From: Cenococcum geophilum 1.58
Taxonomy: Eukaryota; Ascomycota; Dothideomycetes; Gloniales; Gloniaceae
Reading direction: 5' to 3'
Assembly: GCA_001692895.1 (NCBI GenBank)
Contig: KV748234.1
Span: 620,001-684,000 of the forward strand
Length of the DNA stretch: 64,000 bases
Position numbers and translations under genes: made by a program. Under the pieces are notes generated by a model. The model searched no databases. It was not told where the DNA came from and worked only from the letters and a program-made list of their open reading frames with translations. This document shows positions 48,615 to 62,955 of the stretch, piece after piece. The stretch's first letter is position 1. Every line of letters starts with the position of its first letter.

Positions 48615-51600
48615 TATACTACCTAGTTACGGTATTAAATATAGAAAGTTAAATAACATGCCACTAAAAGCAGCCACTATAATGCTATTAACAGCGGCAA
48701 CTACTTTAAGGTTAGGTAACACCAGTATAGCAGATACTAACTTACAGTAACCTATAACGGTCGGATAACTATAAAAGATAGTTAACTAGTTAACGGAAAA
48801 TAATATAGCACTTAAAGCTAGGATTAACGGGATAGGCGCAGCAAAGGTTAAGTTACTATTAATTAAAAGATTCTCAGGAGAGAGATTAAAGCTTAAGGGA
48901 TTTCTTACGTAAATGCACTTTAAGGTCGCGCAGAAAGGAGCTAAGCTGGCAACACCCATAGATTAAATAGCGTATATAGGATTATTCTTAACAGGAAGGG
49001 CACTTAAATAGTTTAAATCTTACCTTATGGAAATCTAGGTAAATGGAATAATAACTATAAACTAAGAGGTACGGTTTATATTTTTAAGCTAGAATAGATT
49101 TATAAAACGACTTATATAAATATTTGGAGACCTAAAGGCAGTAACTATAGTAGAAAGAAAACTCTAAGATATTATATAATAAACCTTAGCAATTAAGTAT
49201 ATAACGTAGTTTTAGACGCTAGTAATATAAGTTAAGTAGAACGATAAGGCGCTTATAGCATAGTATAAGTAAGGACTTAAGGCTAAAGTCTAGGACGTAA
49301 TTATTCTAATAGAAGATACGGACACCCTACGGGATTTAATAGATTAAGCAATTAAGATTAATAATTGGATTTACTAAAGGGAACAAACTAAGAAGGTTAG
49401 GATAGAGTTTTATAGTTATATAAGACGCAAAGTACGCAACGACTAAAGCTAAATTAGAAACTATAGTATAGCGTAGAGTTAATAAACCTAAGCGGTGCTA
49501 AAGAAGCCTATAAAAGATAGAGTAAGAAACTATAAAAACCTAAAGGTCTAAAATCTAGTAATTATAGGACTAAGGAGTAGAGGCTAAACTAGGGATCTTA
49601 GTAGTAAAAGACGTTTAGGTGGACTCTATAGCAAAGTTAATAGTTTAAGAATAGAGCTTGCATAAATTACGGGAAATAAGGTTATTTTATAAGGGATTAT
49701 AAAGATAGTTAGAGTTATTATGTAATAAAGGGAACTAGACTAGTAGTAGAGGATATATATATATAGAGGGATAATAGTATACTATAAGGAACAAGAGAAT
49801 GTTTAATTAAAAGTTTCGCGTTTTATTATAATAACGCATACCGAAATTATAAGGACGCTAAGTATAGCGCAAGCTATTAACTATAGAAGCTAAAGTCTAT
49901 AGAATATAGAGGAACTAATAAACCAGTTCGCAGATCGGACATTAAGGACAATAAATTTAATATAGGCGAAATATTTTATAACAATAAGGCAATAAGGGCG
50001 GTTTACTAGGAACGTGTAGACCTTAGAGATATTATATAAGAGGTAGAGGATAATTCCACCACAGAATAGGGAATATTAGTAGGGATTAAGACCCCACTAA
50101 ATATAATATCTATCGCTTTATAAGATATAAGAGAAGTAGGACAGTAAACTACTTTAGCACTTAACAAAGGTAAAAAGCTAAAGGCTTAAGATTCTTAAGA
50201 TAAGATAAGGTAAGCTTAAGGACCTATAATAGACAGAAACTAATAGAGTAGAGTAGTAGCTTAGTTTAAAGATATATAAATAAGCTTAGGATAGAGTTTT
50301 CTACAGGTATAAGACTCTTAAGATAAGATAAGTAAGATTTAAGACTTTTAGGACGAGATAAGAATACCTAAGCCTAGTTAGACTAAGGCAGGAGCTAAGC
50401 TTAAGTTAGAAGTAAGCTTAGGATTAAAAAATCTAAGAGACTAGAAATTTAAAGTATAAATAAAGACACCTATAAGCAAGAGGCAAGCAGCTTCTTTATA
50501 GATTAGAGAATCTGTAGTATAAACAGCAACTAGACTAGGAGATAGGTATATAAACCCAGAAGACTTACTAAAAGAATATAGTATTCGGCCTAAAGATTAA
50601 AAAGTTAATACTAAGATTAAAAAGTAAGAAGACTTTAAGAATCTATTTATAAGACGTAAACCAAAAGAAACCATAGAAGAATTTAGGTAAAGAATTATCG
50701 CATAGCAAGAATAGAAACTAGATAAGAAATTTAGTATATTGGGACGTATAAGGGACAGAGTATTAATATAAAGAATTATTAATAGGCCTAGAGCAGGCAT
50801 ACTAAAAGCTAAGTGGCTTACTAAACTGGAAAACGAAAAGGATTTAGGGATTTTAACTAGGTTTAAAGAACAACATACTAAAGATTATTACAACGCAGTA
50901 ATAAGAAGATACTTCCTTACGGATAAACCGTATACACTCTAGTAGCTATACTAAAGGTAGTATAGGCAGAGGCACAATGATAAGTAGGAAGATTTCTATA
51001 TGTAGTTAGACGAAAAAGTTATCTAAGACTACCCGATTATAGAAAAGGCTATAAGTTATATTAAAGAGCCTTAATTACGATATTAAAAGATCTAGAGAAG
51101 TAATTAGAGAACTAGAGAAGTAAAAGATAAATCTTAGTACCTATAAATAAGGTTATAATACTTAGATTAATATAAAAGAGGTTTAAACTTAAGGATAAAG
51201 ACAAGCTAAAAGTTAACCTAAGATACTAAGCATACTATATATTATATAGATTGCATATATAGATAATACGTATAATATATATAGAGTACCTAAAGATAAG
51301 AACCGGAAGTACCTAATAAGGATATACTAGTTATTAAATAAGGCAAAGTATAGAAATGCTAAGTATATACATAGTTAGCACCTAGTAGAAGTTTAGGAGT
51401 TAAGAGACTTAATACTTTAACTAGGAAAATTCCTTACGGAAGAATACCTAGATAAATAATAGTGGTGGGAATACCTAGAGAATATATATCTATAGCATAT
51501 TAAGAACAAAAAGCGAACTAAGTATTGGCCTAAGTTAGACTAAGTATAAATAGGATTAAGTAGCTAATAGTTAGGAAAAGTAGAGGCCTATAAAACTAGA

Positions 51601-53338
51601 GGGAACTAGTAATAGAGCCTTAAACCCTTAAAGGAATTTAAGGACAATACCTAAATTTATAAGTTAAGTGGTAAGATTAACAGTTTAAGGCATTAATAGA
51701 TAGTGGAGTAATAAGGAACTATATCTTGCTAATAGCAGTTAAAAGGATGGGCTTACCACATAGGAAAAAGGAGTATTTTTACCTATTAGTGACAATTTTA
51801 GGAGATCTAATAGCCTATAGAGGAGGCATTATCAATCTTAAAATAAGACCTATTTAGATAACCATTAAAAGAAGACAAATTAAGATATCTTTTAATATAT
51901 TACTATTAGGGAATAATAAGGCAGTACTAGGAATGCCTTAGTTATAGGAATATAATCTAAAGATTAATTGGGTTACAGGCCAGGTTAATATTAGAAATAC
52001 TTAACGCCGTAAGATATAATAATAAGCTAAGTTAATATAGTACTAAGTAGGAGCGACCTATAAAGAAACAGAAAAGGGATTAAGCTATATACTAAAAAGA
52101 TACTATAAGTATAGTAAGAAACTATAGTTACTAGAAAGTAAAAAGCTGTTAGAGTATATAGCATAAAACTATAAAATAGAATTAGAACTAAAAATAAGTC
52201 TAAGGTTCTTTCTAATCTATAAACTTACTAAAGAAGAAGGTAGAGTATTAAAAGAGTTTATCTAGGAAAATTTATAAAAGGGATATATTAGACTATTGTA
52301 GTTATTAGCGGGTTATCTAGTACTATTTATACTAAAGAAGAATAGCAAACTAAGGCTATATATTAACTATAGATAGTTAAATAGCATTACTAGAAAGGAT
52401 AGGTATTCTTTACCCTTAATTAGCGAAATCTAAGATAAGATAGGTAATGTATAAATCTTTATAAAGATAAATCTAAGATAGGCGTACTATTAGATTAAAA
52501 TTAAGGAAGGTAATAAATAGAAGGCAGCCTTTAGGTTAAAGGAAGGACTATATAAACTATTAGTTATATAATTTGGGCTTATAAACGCACTAGTAACGTT
52601 CTAGAAGCGTATTAATAATATATTAGGGGAACACTTAGATAAATTTATTATAGTATATCTTAATAATATTATTATCTACTTAATAAGTAAGGAAGAATAT
52701 GGGGAATACGTTAAATAGGTCTTAAAAAGACTATAAGAAGAATAGATGCTAGTAGTAATTAAAAAATACAAGTTCTTTACTAGGAAAACTAATTTTGTTA
52801 AATTTATTATTAAACTAGGCTAACTTAATATAGATCTAAAGAAGATTGAGGCTATAGTAAATTGGTAAGAACTAGAGAATGTTACGCAGTTAAAATTGTT
52901 TTTAAGATTGTGTAATTACTATAGAAGGTTTATAGTGTAATGGTTAAAAGATATTAAGCCATTTACGCGATTAACGAAAAAAGAAGAACTATAGGTATAG
53001 GGAGAGGAATAGTAAAAACTTTTTAAAAAAGTTAAAGAGTTGTTTACCTAGGAGCTAGTTCTTAAGATCTATTAACTAGAACTAGAGACGGTTATAAAAA
53101 TAAATATATTAGACTATATACTAGGAGTATACTTTATATAGAAATATTAAAATAAATAGCACCTAGTAGTATACTATAGTTAGAAGATAACACTACTAGA
53201 ATTAAACTATAACATCTATAATAAGGAGTTATTAGGTATAGTTATAGTATTAAAGAAATAAAAAGCATTCTTATAAGATATAGAAAAACTATTTATAGTT
53301 AAAATAGATTATAAGAACCTAATAGGATTCCTAATAAT
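48615..53338 (+). mobile_element. Ty3/Gypsy element A3, first part
   Basis: Forward fossil with leader, gag (start near 48655), CCHC knuckle near 49645-49700, the extra gag-to-protease segment with direct repeats near 50310-50350, protease near 51690, reverse transcriptase with its YLDD-type box near 52650-52680, and RNase H up to 53338, where A5 is inserted. It continues at 61287. Heavily RIP-altered, with very many breaks. Confidence 0.9.
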
Positions 53339-53764
53339 TATAACGGAACCTTATAGTAAGAACTATAATAGGTCCTATTATTAGGCTAAGTATATAGGAA
53401 ATATAAGTATAAAAGTTAATAATATAATAATAACTGGTGGAGTAGTTATCTAATAGATTAACTCTAATTATATTCTAAGAATTAATATAAGGAAGGAACT
53501 ATCTAGGTAGGGACTAAGGGTCCTTAAATACACAACCGTACTCCTATAAAATTCTTTTTATATATAATATACGTCTTATATATAAGGTATATAAGTTCCT
53601 CCTATTTCTTTTATTTAATACGTAGCATATTATATAACCTTAGTTACTATTCCTCGTTATATAGTTCTATTAACTCTATTCTAGACCGTACTTAAATTAA
53701 CTAACTAGCTTTTTCCGTCTCTTCTCTAAGTAGTTATAATATTATACTTAAAGCGTCCGTAACA
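53339..53764 (-). repeat. 3' LTR of element A5
   Basis: 426 bases, tataacgg at the left edge and cgtccgtaaca at the right, adjoining the purine-rich tract on the minus strand. It is the same length as its partner at 60861. Confidence 0.95.
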
Positions 53765-56700
53765 CTATCTCCCTCCTCTTTATCTTTGTCCTTAAAGATT
53801 TAAAATATCTCTAAGTTATTTACTAGAGGTATAATATCCGTCTAATTAATTTAGTTAATATTGTTACTTATTATACCTAAAGCAATTTCTTCTTTATACG
53901 CCTAACGTCGTGCTCACACTATCGCTGCAATATTATCTCTTAGTGATATTATACCGTCTCTATATTCTCGCTGCTTAAAAAAGGGGTTAGTTTATATTAC
54001 GTTAATAAACCCATCTTTACAACAACTATTTTCTTATTTAAAGTGTACTAAAGCGAATATTTATTTATTCTATAATGTTTACTCTACCTCTAATACTAAA
54101 TATACGCGACCTATTACTCTTAATAGTCGTCTAGTTCCTTAATTAATTTATCTTAGGGTCTTATATTTAATCTACTGCTACGTGGCTAGATAGTAAACTA
54201 TCTTAAGCCCTTACTAAGTTAAAATATTCTTAGGATGCTAAACAGAAGGCCCTAGATACTCGCATTGCGGCGTCTATTTATTTACTCTGTCTTAAAAAGG
54301 TTTATAAAAAGGTTCGTTTTAAGGAGTAGAAACTTATAAAATAAGGTTTATAGGAACTTAGTAATAAAAGAACGGATTCTCTTTTAATAAAGAAGGAAAT
54401 AGATCTAAGTAGTTCGGTAACTACTCTTCTTAGGTCCCCCTTAGGTAACTTATTCTTTAGCGATCCTTTTTTATTAATACTACCTAACCTAATCTCTTCT
54501 AATACTCCTATACCTTTCTTATAGCGTTCTTTAAATTCTCTAATAGCTCCTAGGTAGTCTTAGTATAGCCTATTTACTTAACCTTATACCATATTTTATT
54601 GTTAATATCCTTATAACTAACGATCTTTAAAACTTACTATTTATCTTCTTCTTATCCTCTATACGTGTCTGCTTTATAGATTAGTAGTTTAATATTCCTA
54701 TATACTAGCTCTAGTATTACAATATACTATATAGGGTAGATCTTTATTCTAGCTAGTAGGTTTAACTTAAACGTAACTAGTAAAATCCTTTACTTAATTT
54801 TAAAAGGTCCTAGTCTAATATAGTCTAACTTTTTACTTAGTCGTTAACTTTTAAAATTTTTATATAGTAGCCACACTTTATCTCCCTCCTTAAGATCTAG
54901 TCCCTTAGATCTCTTAGCATTATAGTACCTTTTTATTCTCTCTTATACTGTTTTTACTGTTTCCATAAGGTTCTTATAAAGATTTATTAGTGTCTCCATT
55001 CTCTGCTTCGCTATACTACTTATCTTCTTTACTTAATGTAGCAATAACGATGTTCTTAGTTCGTATCTATAATTCGCCTTAAATAGTAATGTGCCTATTC
55101 CTTCCTATAGTATTATATTATATATAAACTATATAACTAGTAATAGCGATACCTAATTGTTTTATGCATAATTAATATAATGCCTTAGATACTGGTCTAG
55201 TATCTAATTTACCGTCTATCTACGGATAATATACGGTGGAAGTTACTACTCTAACTCCTTATTCCGCTAAGAATACCTCCTAAAATACTACTATAAATCT
55301 TAGATCTCTATCTGATATAATCTTATTTAATACTCTATATCTTATAAACACTTCTTTAATATAGATTCTAGCGACATCTTCTGCTAATATTTCTTCTATA
55401 TATACTATAAAGTATCCCCACTTTATAAGCTTGTCTACTATCACTAAGATTACGTTATAATCTTATCCGGTAATAGGGTCTCTTAACCTTAATAACTTTA
55501 TAATAAAGTCCTATAATATAACCTCCTATAGTCTCTCTAGTATTTTAATAGGTTATAGCCCTCTATATAGCCTATACCTTATTAGCTTATTCCTTTAGCA
55601 ATCTAAACACTCCTTTATCACTTTTCTTGCAATATTTTAGATTCCGTTAATAATATACTCCTCCTAAAGTCTTAACACTAAGCCCGTAGCTCTATTATAC
55701 CCTTAAGTTAATCCCCTATAGAACTCTTCCACAAATTGCTCTGCTATGCTTCTTAGGATATACTTTACTTCTTAATTTTTATATATTTCCATTTATAGAT
55801 CTTCTAGCTATACTTCTAGAATTCTTTATACCTAAAAGCTTTCTAGTATCTTATAAACTTTATCTAATTCTTCTTAAGTTGTTATAATCTTTAGATAATT
55901 ATACCTAATTAATCCGTCTATATCCTTTCGCAGTAAAGCCCCTAATAGTTTTTCATCGTTTTATAGTTTAGCCTTTTAACTTAAAGCGTCTGCTTGTGTA
56001 TTGTCTATACCCTTAGTATACTAAATCTTAAAATAGTATTCTATAAGCATCTCTGCCTATCTAACCTATCTTTAGTTAAGTTCCTTTATTATTAGGAATC
56101 CTATTAGGTTTTTATAATCCGTCTTAACTATAAATAGTTCCTCTATACCTTATAAGAATGCTCTCTATTCCTTTAATACTATAACTATACCTAATAACTC
56201 CTTGTTATAGATGTTATAGTTTAACTCTAGTAGTATTATCTTCTAACTATAGTATACCACTAGGTGCTATTAATTTTAATATTTCTATATAAAGCACGCC
56301 CCTAGTATATAGTCTAATATATCCATTTCTACAACCATCTCTAGTCCTAGTTAATAGATTTTAAAAACTGGCTTCTAGGTAAATAACTCTTTAATTTTTT
56401 TTAAAGAGTTTTTACTATTCCTCTCCCCATACCTATAGTTCTTCTTTCTTCGTTAATCGCGTAAGTAGCTTAATATCTTTTAACTACTGCGCTATAAACC
56501 TCCTACAGTAATTACAAACCCCTAAAAACGATCTTAACTACGTAACGTTCTCTAGTTCTTGCCAGTTTACTATAGCCTTAATCTTCTTTAGATCTATACT
56601 AAGTTAGCCTAGTTTAATAATAAATTTAACGAAATCGGTCTTCCTAGTAAAGAACTCGTATTTCTTAATTACTACTAGCATCTGTTCTTCTTATAGTCTC

Positions 56701-59700
56701 TTTAAGACCTATTTAACGTATTCCCCGTATTCTTCTTTAGTTATTAAGTAAATAATAATATCGTTAAGGTATACTATAACAAATTCATCTAAGTATTCTC
56801 CTAATATATTATTAATACGCTTCTAGAACGTTGCTAGTACGTTTATAAGCCCGAATTGCATAACTAATGGTTTATATAGCCTTCCTTTAACCTAAAAGCT
56901 GCTTTCTATTTATTGCCTTCCTTAATCCTAATCTAATAGTACGCCTATCTTAGATCTATCTTTATAAAGATTTACGCATTACCTATCCTATTTTAGATTT
57001 CGCTAATTAAGGGTAAAGGATACCTATCCTTCCTAGTAATACTATTTAACTATCTATAGTTAATGCATAGCCTTAGCTTACCATTTTTCTTTAATATAAA
57101 CAGTACTAGATAACCCGCTAATAACTGCAATAGTCTAATATATCCTTTTCGTAGGTTTTCCTAAACAAACTCTTTTAATACTCTACCTTTTTCTTTGGTA
57201 AGCTTATAGATTAGAAAGAACTTTAGACTTATTCCTGGTTCTAATTCTATCTTATAATCCTATAATCCCACGCTATATAATTTAACAGCTTCTTACTTTC
57301 TAGTAACTATAGTTTTTGGCCATACTTATGGTATCTTTTTAGTACATAACTTAAGCCCTACTTAGTCTCTTTATATATCGCTCCGACTTAGTATTATACT
57401 AACTTAGCTTATTATTATATCTTACGGCGTTAAGTATCTTTAATATCGACTTAACCTATAATCCAATTAATCCTTAGATTATATTCCTGTAACTAAGGCA
57501 TCCCTAATACTGCCTTATTATTCCCTAATAGTAATATATTAAAAGACATCTTAATTTACCTCCCTTTAATAGTTAACTAAATAGGTCCTGTTTTAAAATT
57601 AATAATCCCTCCTCTATAGGTTATTAGATCTCCTAAAATCGTTACTAATAGGTAAGGTTTCTCCTTCTGTCTATAAGGTAATCCCATTCTCTTAACTACT
57701 GCTAATAAAATATAGTTCCTTATTGCTCTACTATCTATTAGCGCCTTAAACTGCTAATCTTACCATTTAACTTTTAAATTTAGGTATTATCCTTAAATTC
57801 CTTTAAGGGTTTAAGGCTCTACTACTAGCTCCCTCTAGTCCCGTAGGCCTTTACTTTTCCTAACTATTAGCTGCTTAATCCTTATACACTTAGCTTACTC
57901 TTTAGCCAATACCTAGTTCGTTTTTTGTCTTCTATATACTATAGACACGTATTCTCTAGGCATTCCCACTACTATTATCCGTTTAAGCATTCTTCTATAA
58001 GGAATCTTCCTAGTTAAAATATTAAGTTACCTAACTCCTAAACTTCTACTAGATGCCAGCTATATATATACTTAGTATTCCTATATTATTACTTATCTAT
58101 TATCTAATACATCCTTATAGGGTATTTCCGATTTTTTTCCTTTGGATTCTTATATATTTTGTATATATCGTCTACATATATAATCCATAATAGCGTATAG
58201 TATGCTAGGTGCTTTAGGTTAACTCTTAACTCGTCTTTATCCTTAAGTTTAAACCTCTATCGTGTTAATCTAAACGTTATAACTTTATTTACAGGTACTA
58301 AAATACGTCTTTTACTTCTCTAGTCCTTTAAATGCTCTTCTAGATCCTTTAATATTATAATTAAGGCTCCTTTAATATAATTTATAGCCTTTTCCGTAAT
58401 TGGGTGGTTTTAGATAACTTTTTCGTCCAACTATATATAGAAATCTTCCTACTTATTATTATGCCTCTGCTTATACCACTTTTAGTACAGCTACTAGAGT
58501 GTATATAGCTTATCTATAAGGAAGTATCTTCTTATTACTGCATCGTAACAGCCCTTTATATGTCGTTCCTTAAACCTAGTAAAAATCCCTAGATTCTCTT
58601 CATTTTCTAATTTAGTAAGCTACTTGGCTTTTAGTATGCCTATTCTAGGCCTATTAGTAATTCTTTATACTAGTGCTCTGTCCTTTATACATCCCAATAT
58701 ACTAAATCTTTTATTTAGTTTCTATTCTTGCCATATAATAATTCTTTATCTAAACTCTTCTATAGTTTCTTTTGGTTTACGTCTTATACTCTAATCCTTA
58801 AAGTTTTCTTACTTCTTAGTCCTAGTATTAACTTTTCGATCTTTAATCCGAATACTATATTCTACTAGTAAGTCCTCTAGGTTTATATGTCTATCTCCTA
58901 GTCTAGTTACTATTTATATTGCAGATTCTCTAATCTATAAAGAAGCTCCTTACCTCTTACTTGTGGGTGTCCTAATTTATACTCCGAATTCTTAGTCCCT
59001 TAGATTCTTTAATCCTAAGCTTGCTTCTAACTTAAGTCTAGCTTTAGCCTTAGTCTAACTAGGCTTGCTTAGTATTCTCATCTTATCTTAAGAGTCTTAA
59101 ATCTCACTTATTTTGTCTTAAAAGTCTTATGCCTATAGGAATTCTTATCCCAAGCTTATTTGTATATCTTTAAACTAAGCTACTGCTCTACTCTATCGGT
59201 TTTTGTCCGTTATAGGTCCTTAAGCTTACCTTATCTCATCTTAAGAATCTTAGTTATCTTGTATCTCGTCTTAAGAATCTTAAGTCTTTAGCCCTTTGCT
59301 TTTATTAAGTGCTAAAGTAGTTCGCTATCCTACTTCTCTTACGTCTCGCGAAGCAATAGACATTATATCTAGTAGGGTTTCGATCCCTACTAATATTCCC
59401 TATTCTATAGTAGAATCATCCTTTACCTCTAGTGTAATATCTTTAATAGCTACGTGTTCCTAGTAAACCGCTCTTATTACCTTATTGTTACGAAATGTTT
59501 CGCCTACGTTAAATTTATTATCCTTAATGTTTAATCTGTAAACTAGTTTATTAGTTCCTTTATATCCTATAGGTGTTAGCTCTTATAGCTAATAGCTTAC
59601 GCCGTACTTAGTATCTTTATAAATTTGGTATACGTTATTATAACAAAACGTAAAACTTTTAATTAAATACTCTTTTGTTCCTCGTAGTACACTATTATCC

Positions 59701-60860
59701 CTCTATACGTATATATCTTCTACTATTAGTCTAGTTCCCTTTATTATATAGTAATTCTAACTATCTTTATAATCCCTTACGAAATGACCTTATTTCCCGC
59801 AATTTATATAAGCTCCTTCTTTAAACCATTAACTTTGCTATAGAGTCCGCCTAAACATCTTCTACTATTAAGATCCCTAGTTTAGCCTCTACTCCTTAGT
59901 CCTATAATTACTAAATCCTTAACCTCTAGGTTTTTATAGTTTCTTACTCTATCTCTTATAGGCTTCTTTAGTACTACTTAGGTCCATTAGCTCTATGCTA
60001 TACTATAGTTTCTAACTTAGCTTTAGTCGTTGCGTACTCTATACCTTATATAACTATAGAACTCTATCCTAACCTCTCTTAGTCTATTCCCTTTAGTAGA
60101 TCTAATTATTAATCTTAATCACTTAATCTATTAGGTCCCTTAGGGTATCTGCATCTTTTATTAGGATAATTACGTCCTAGACTTTAGTCTTAAGTCCTTG
60201 CTTATACTGTGCTATAAGCGCCCTATTATTCTACTTAACTTATATTGCTAGCGTCTAGAACTACATTATATACTTAATTACTAAGGTTCGTTACGTAATA
60301 TCTTAGAGTTTTCTTTCTGCCGTAGTTACTGCCTTTAGGTCTCCGAATATTTACGTAAGTCGCTTAACGAATCCATTCTAGCTTAAAAATATAAACCGTA
60401 CCTCCTAGTTTGTAGTCGTTATTCCGTTTGCCTAGATTTCTATAAGGTAAGGCTTAAACCATTTAAGTGCTCTTCCTATTAAGAACAATCCTACGTACGC
60501 TATTTAATCCATAGGTGTTGCTAGCTTAGCTCCTTCCTACGCAACCTTAAAATGCATTTGCGTAAGGAATCCTTTAAGCTTTAATCTCTCTCNTAAGTAC
60601 CTTTTAATTGATAGTAACTTAACCTTTACTGCGCCTATCCCATTAATCCTATTTTCCAACGTTATATTATTTTCTATTAACCGGTTAACTATCTCTTATA
60701 ACTATCTAACCGTTATAAGTTACTATAAGTCAGTGTCTACTATACTAGTATTGTTACCTAATCTTAATATAGTTGCCGCCGTCAATGGCGTTGTGGTGGC
60801 TGCTTTTAGTGGCATGTTATTCAACTTTTTATATTTAATACTATAACTAGGTAGTGATTA

Positions 60861-61286
60861 TATAACGGAACCTTGTAGCAAAAACTACAATAGGTCCTGT
60901 TATTGGGCTAGGTGTATAGGAAATGCAAGTACAAAAGTCAATAATGTAATAATAACTGGTGGAGTGGTTGCCTAACAGATTAACTCTAATTGTATTCTGA
61001 GAATTACTATAAAAAAGGAACTATCTAGGTAGGGACTAAGGGTCCTTAAATACACAACCGTACTCCTATAAAATCCTTCTTATATATAATATACGTCTTA
61101 TATATAAGGTACGTAAGTTCCTCCCGTTTCTCTTGTTTAATACGTAGCACATTATATGACCTTAGTTACTATTCCTCGTTACATAGTTCTATCGGCTCCA
61201 TTCTAGACCGTGCTTAAATTAACCAACTAGCTTCTTCTGTCTCTTCTCCAAGTAGTCGTAACATTGTACTTAAAGCGTCTGTAATA
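60861..61286 (-). repeat. 5' LTR of element A5
   Basis: 426 bases, tataacgg at the left edge and gcgtctgtaata at the right. It keeps visibly more CpA/TpG than the 3' LTR, so the two LTRs were not altered equally and their divergence is not a clock. Confidence 0.95.
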
Positions 61287-62694
61287 ATAATAAAGGAACT
61301 TAACCAGAGATAGGTTAGATGGGTAGAGATACTTATAGAATACTATTTTAAGATTTAGTATATTAAGGGTACAGACAATATATAAGCAGATGCTCTAAGT
61401 TAAAAGGCTAAACTACAAAATAATAAAAAGCCATTAAGGGCTTTACTGCGAAAAGATATAGACAGATTAATTAGGTATAATTATCTAAAAATTGCAGTAA
61501 TACGAGAGGACGACGAACTAGAAAGGATTTATAAAATACTAGAAAGCTTTTAGGTATAAAGAATTCTAAAAGCTTAACTAGAAGATTTATAGATAGATAT
61601 ATATAAGAATTAAGAAGTAAAGTATATCCTAAGAAGCATAGCAGGGTAATTTATAGAAGACTTCTATAAGGGAATAACTTAAGGATATAATAGAGCTATG
61701 GGCTTAGTGTTAAGACTTTAAGAGGAGTATATTATTAATAGAATCTAAAGCTTAGCGTAAAAGGTTATAAAGGAATATCTAGATTACTAAAGGAATAAAT
61801 TAATAAGGCATAAGCTATATAGAGGGCTATAACCTATTAAAATACCAGAGAGACTATAGAAGGTTATATTATAAAACTTTATTATTAAGTTACTAAAATT
61901 AAAAGATCCTATTACCGGATAAGATTATAATATAATATTAGTAATAGTAAATAAGCTTATAAAGTAGGGATACTTTATAGCGTATACGGAAGAAATATTA
62001 GCAGAAGATATCGCTAGAATCTATATTAAAGAAGTATTTATAAGATATAGAGCACTAAGTAAAATTATATCGGATAGGGATCTAAGATTTATAGCAGTAT
62101 TTTAGGAGGTATTTTTAGCGGAATAAGGAGTTAAAGTAGTAACTTCTACCGCATATTATCTGTAGATAGATAGTTAAATAAAAAGACTAAATTAGACACT
62201 AGAATAGTATCTAAGGCATTATATTAATTATACACAGAATAATTAGGTATTATTATTACTAGTTATATAGTTTACATACAATATAACACTATAAAAGGGA
62301 ATAGGCATATTACTATTTAAGGCGAATTATGGATATAAACTAAGAATATTGCTATTACTATATTAAGTAAAGAAGATAAGTAGCACAGCTAAAGAAAGAA
62401 TAAAGACGTTAATGAATCTTTATATAGACCTTATAGAATTAGTAAAGAAAGTATAAGAAAGAATAAAAATGTACTATAATGCTAAGAGATCTAAGGGACT
62501 AGATCTTAAGGAGGGAGATAAAGTATAGCTACTATACAAAATTTTTAAGAGTCGACGACTAAGTAAAAAGTTAGACTATATTAGACTAGGACCTTTTAAA
62601 ATTAAGTAAAGGATTTTACTAGTTACGTTTAAATTAAACCTACTAGCTAAAATAAAGTTCTACCCTATATAGTTATTGTAATGCTAGAGCTATA
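61287..62694 (+). mobile_element. Ty3/Gypsy element A3, second part
   Basis: Resumes A3 within RNase H (matches about 4482 onward in A1) and continues through integrase (about 61640-62560). It stops near 62694, short of the 3' untranslated part and LTR. The right end of A3 is thus lost at the palindromic MITE. Confidence 0.9.
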
Positions 62695-62955
62695 TTAGGA
62701 AAAAAAATTTTGGGCACGTTGTTGTAAACGAAAATCGGGGTCTGCAAAACCTGCGTAAGTCGCAATTTTGGCAATTTGCGGCAATTTGTAGCAATTTGCT
62801 ACAAACATATAGGCTACCTATACACGCGCCTGCCCTATCTATGTGTTTATAGCAAATTGCTGCAAATTGCCGCAAATGCTAAAATTGCGACTTACGCCTG
62901 CAGGTTTTGCAGACCCCGATTTTCGCTTGCAACAACGTGCCTAAAAAAAATTCCT
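62695..62955. mobile_element. About 260-bp palindromic MITE
   Basis: Nearly the whole stretch folds back: ggcacgttgttgtaaacg at the left pairs with cttgcaacaacgtgcc at the right, and the arms continue through ggggtctgcaaaacctg, cgtaagtcgcaatttt and a run of gcaatttgc units towards the centre. Two open frames cross it, one per strand, only because it is a palindrome. The exact ends and target duplication are not clear. It lies between the truncated end of A3 and a minisatellite. Confidence 0.7.

Larger units (their letters stand above)
53339..61286 (-). mobile_element. Complete Ty3/Gypsy element A5 nested in A3
   Basis: A 7948-base minus-strand element with both 426-base LTRs and the target duplication ataat at 53334-53338 and 61287-61291. 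Reading right to left: gag (from about 60800), CCHC-knuckle region near 59790-59820, extra segment with direct repeats near 59090-59290, protease near 57740, reverse transcriptase YLDD-type box near 56755-56790, integrase about 55000-55650, 3' untranslated part and polypurine tract (about 53770-53785). Structurally whole, but with very many breaks from RIP. It must be younger than A3. This is the best full-length reference for family A in the window. Confidence 0.95.
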
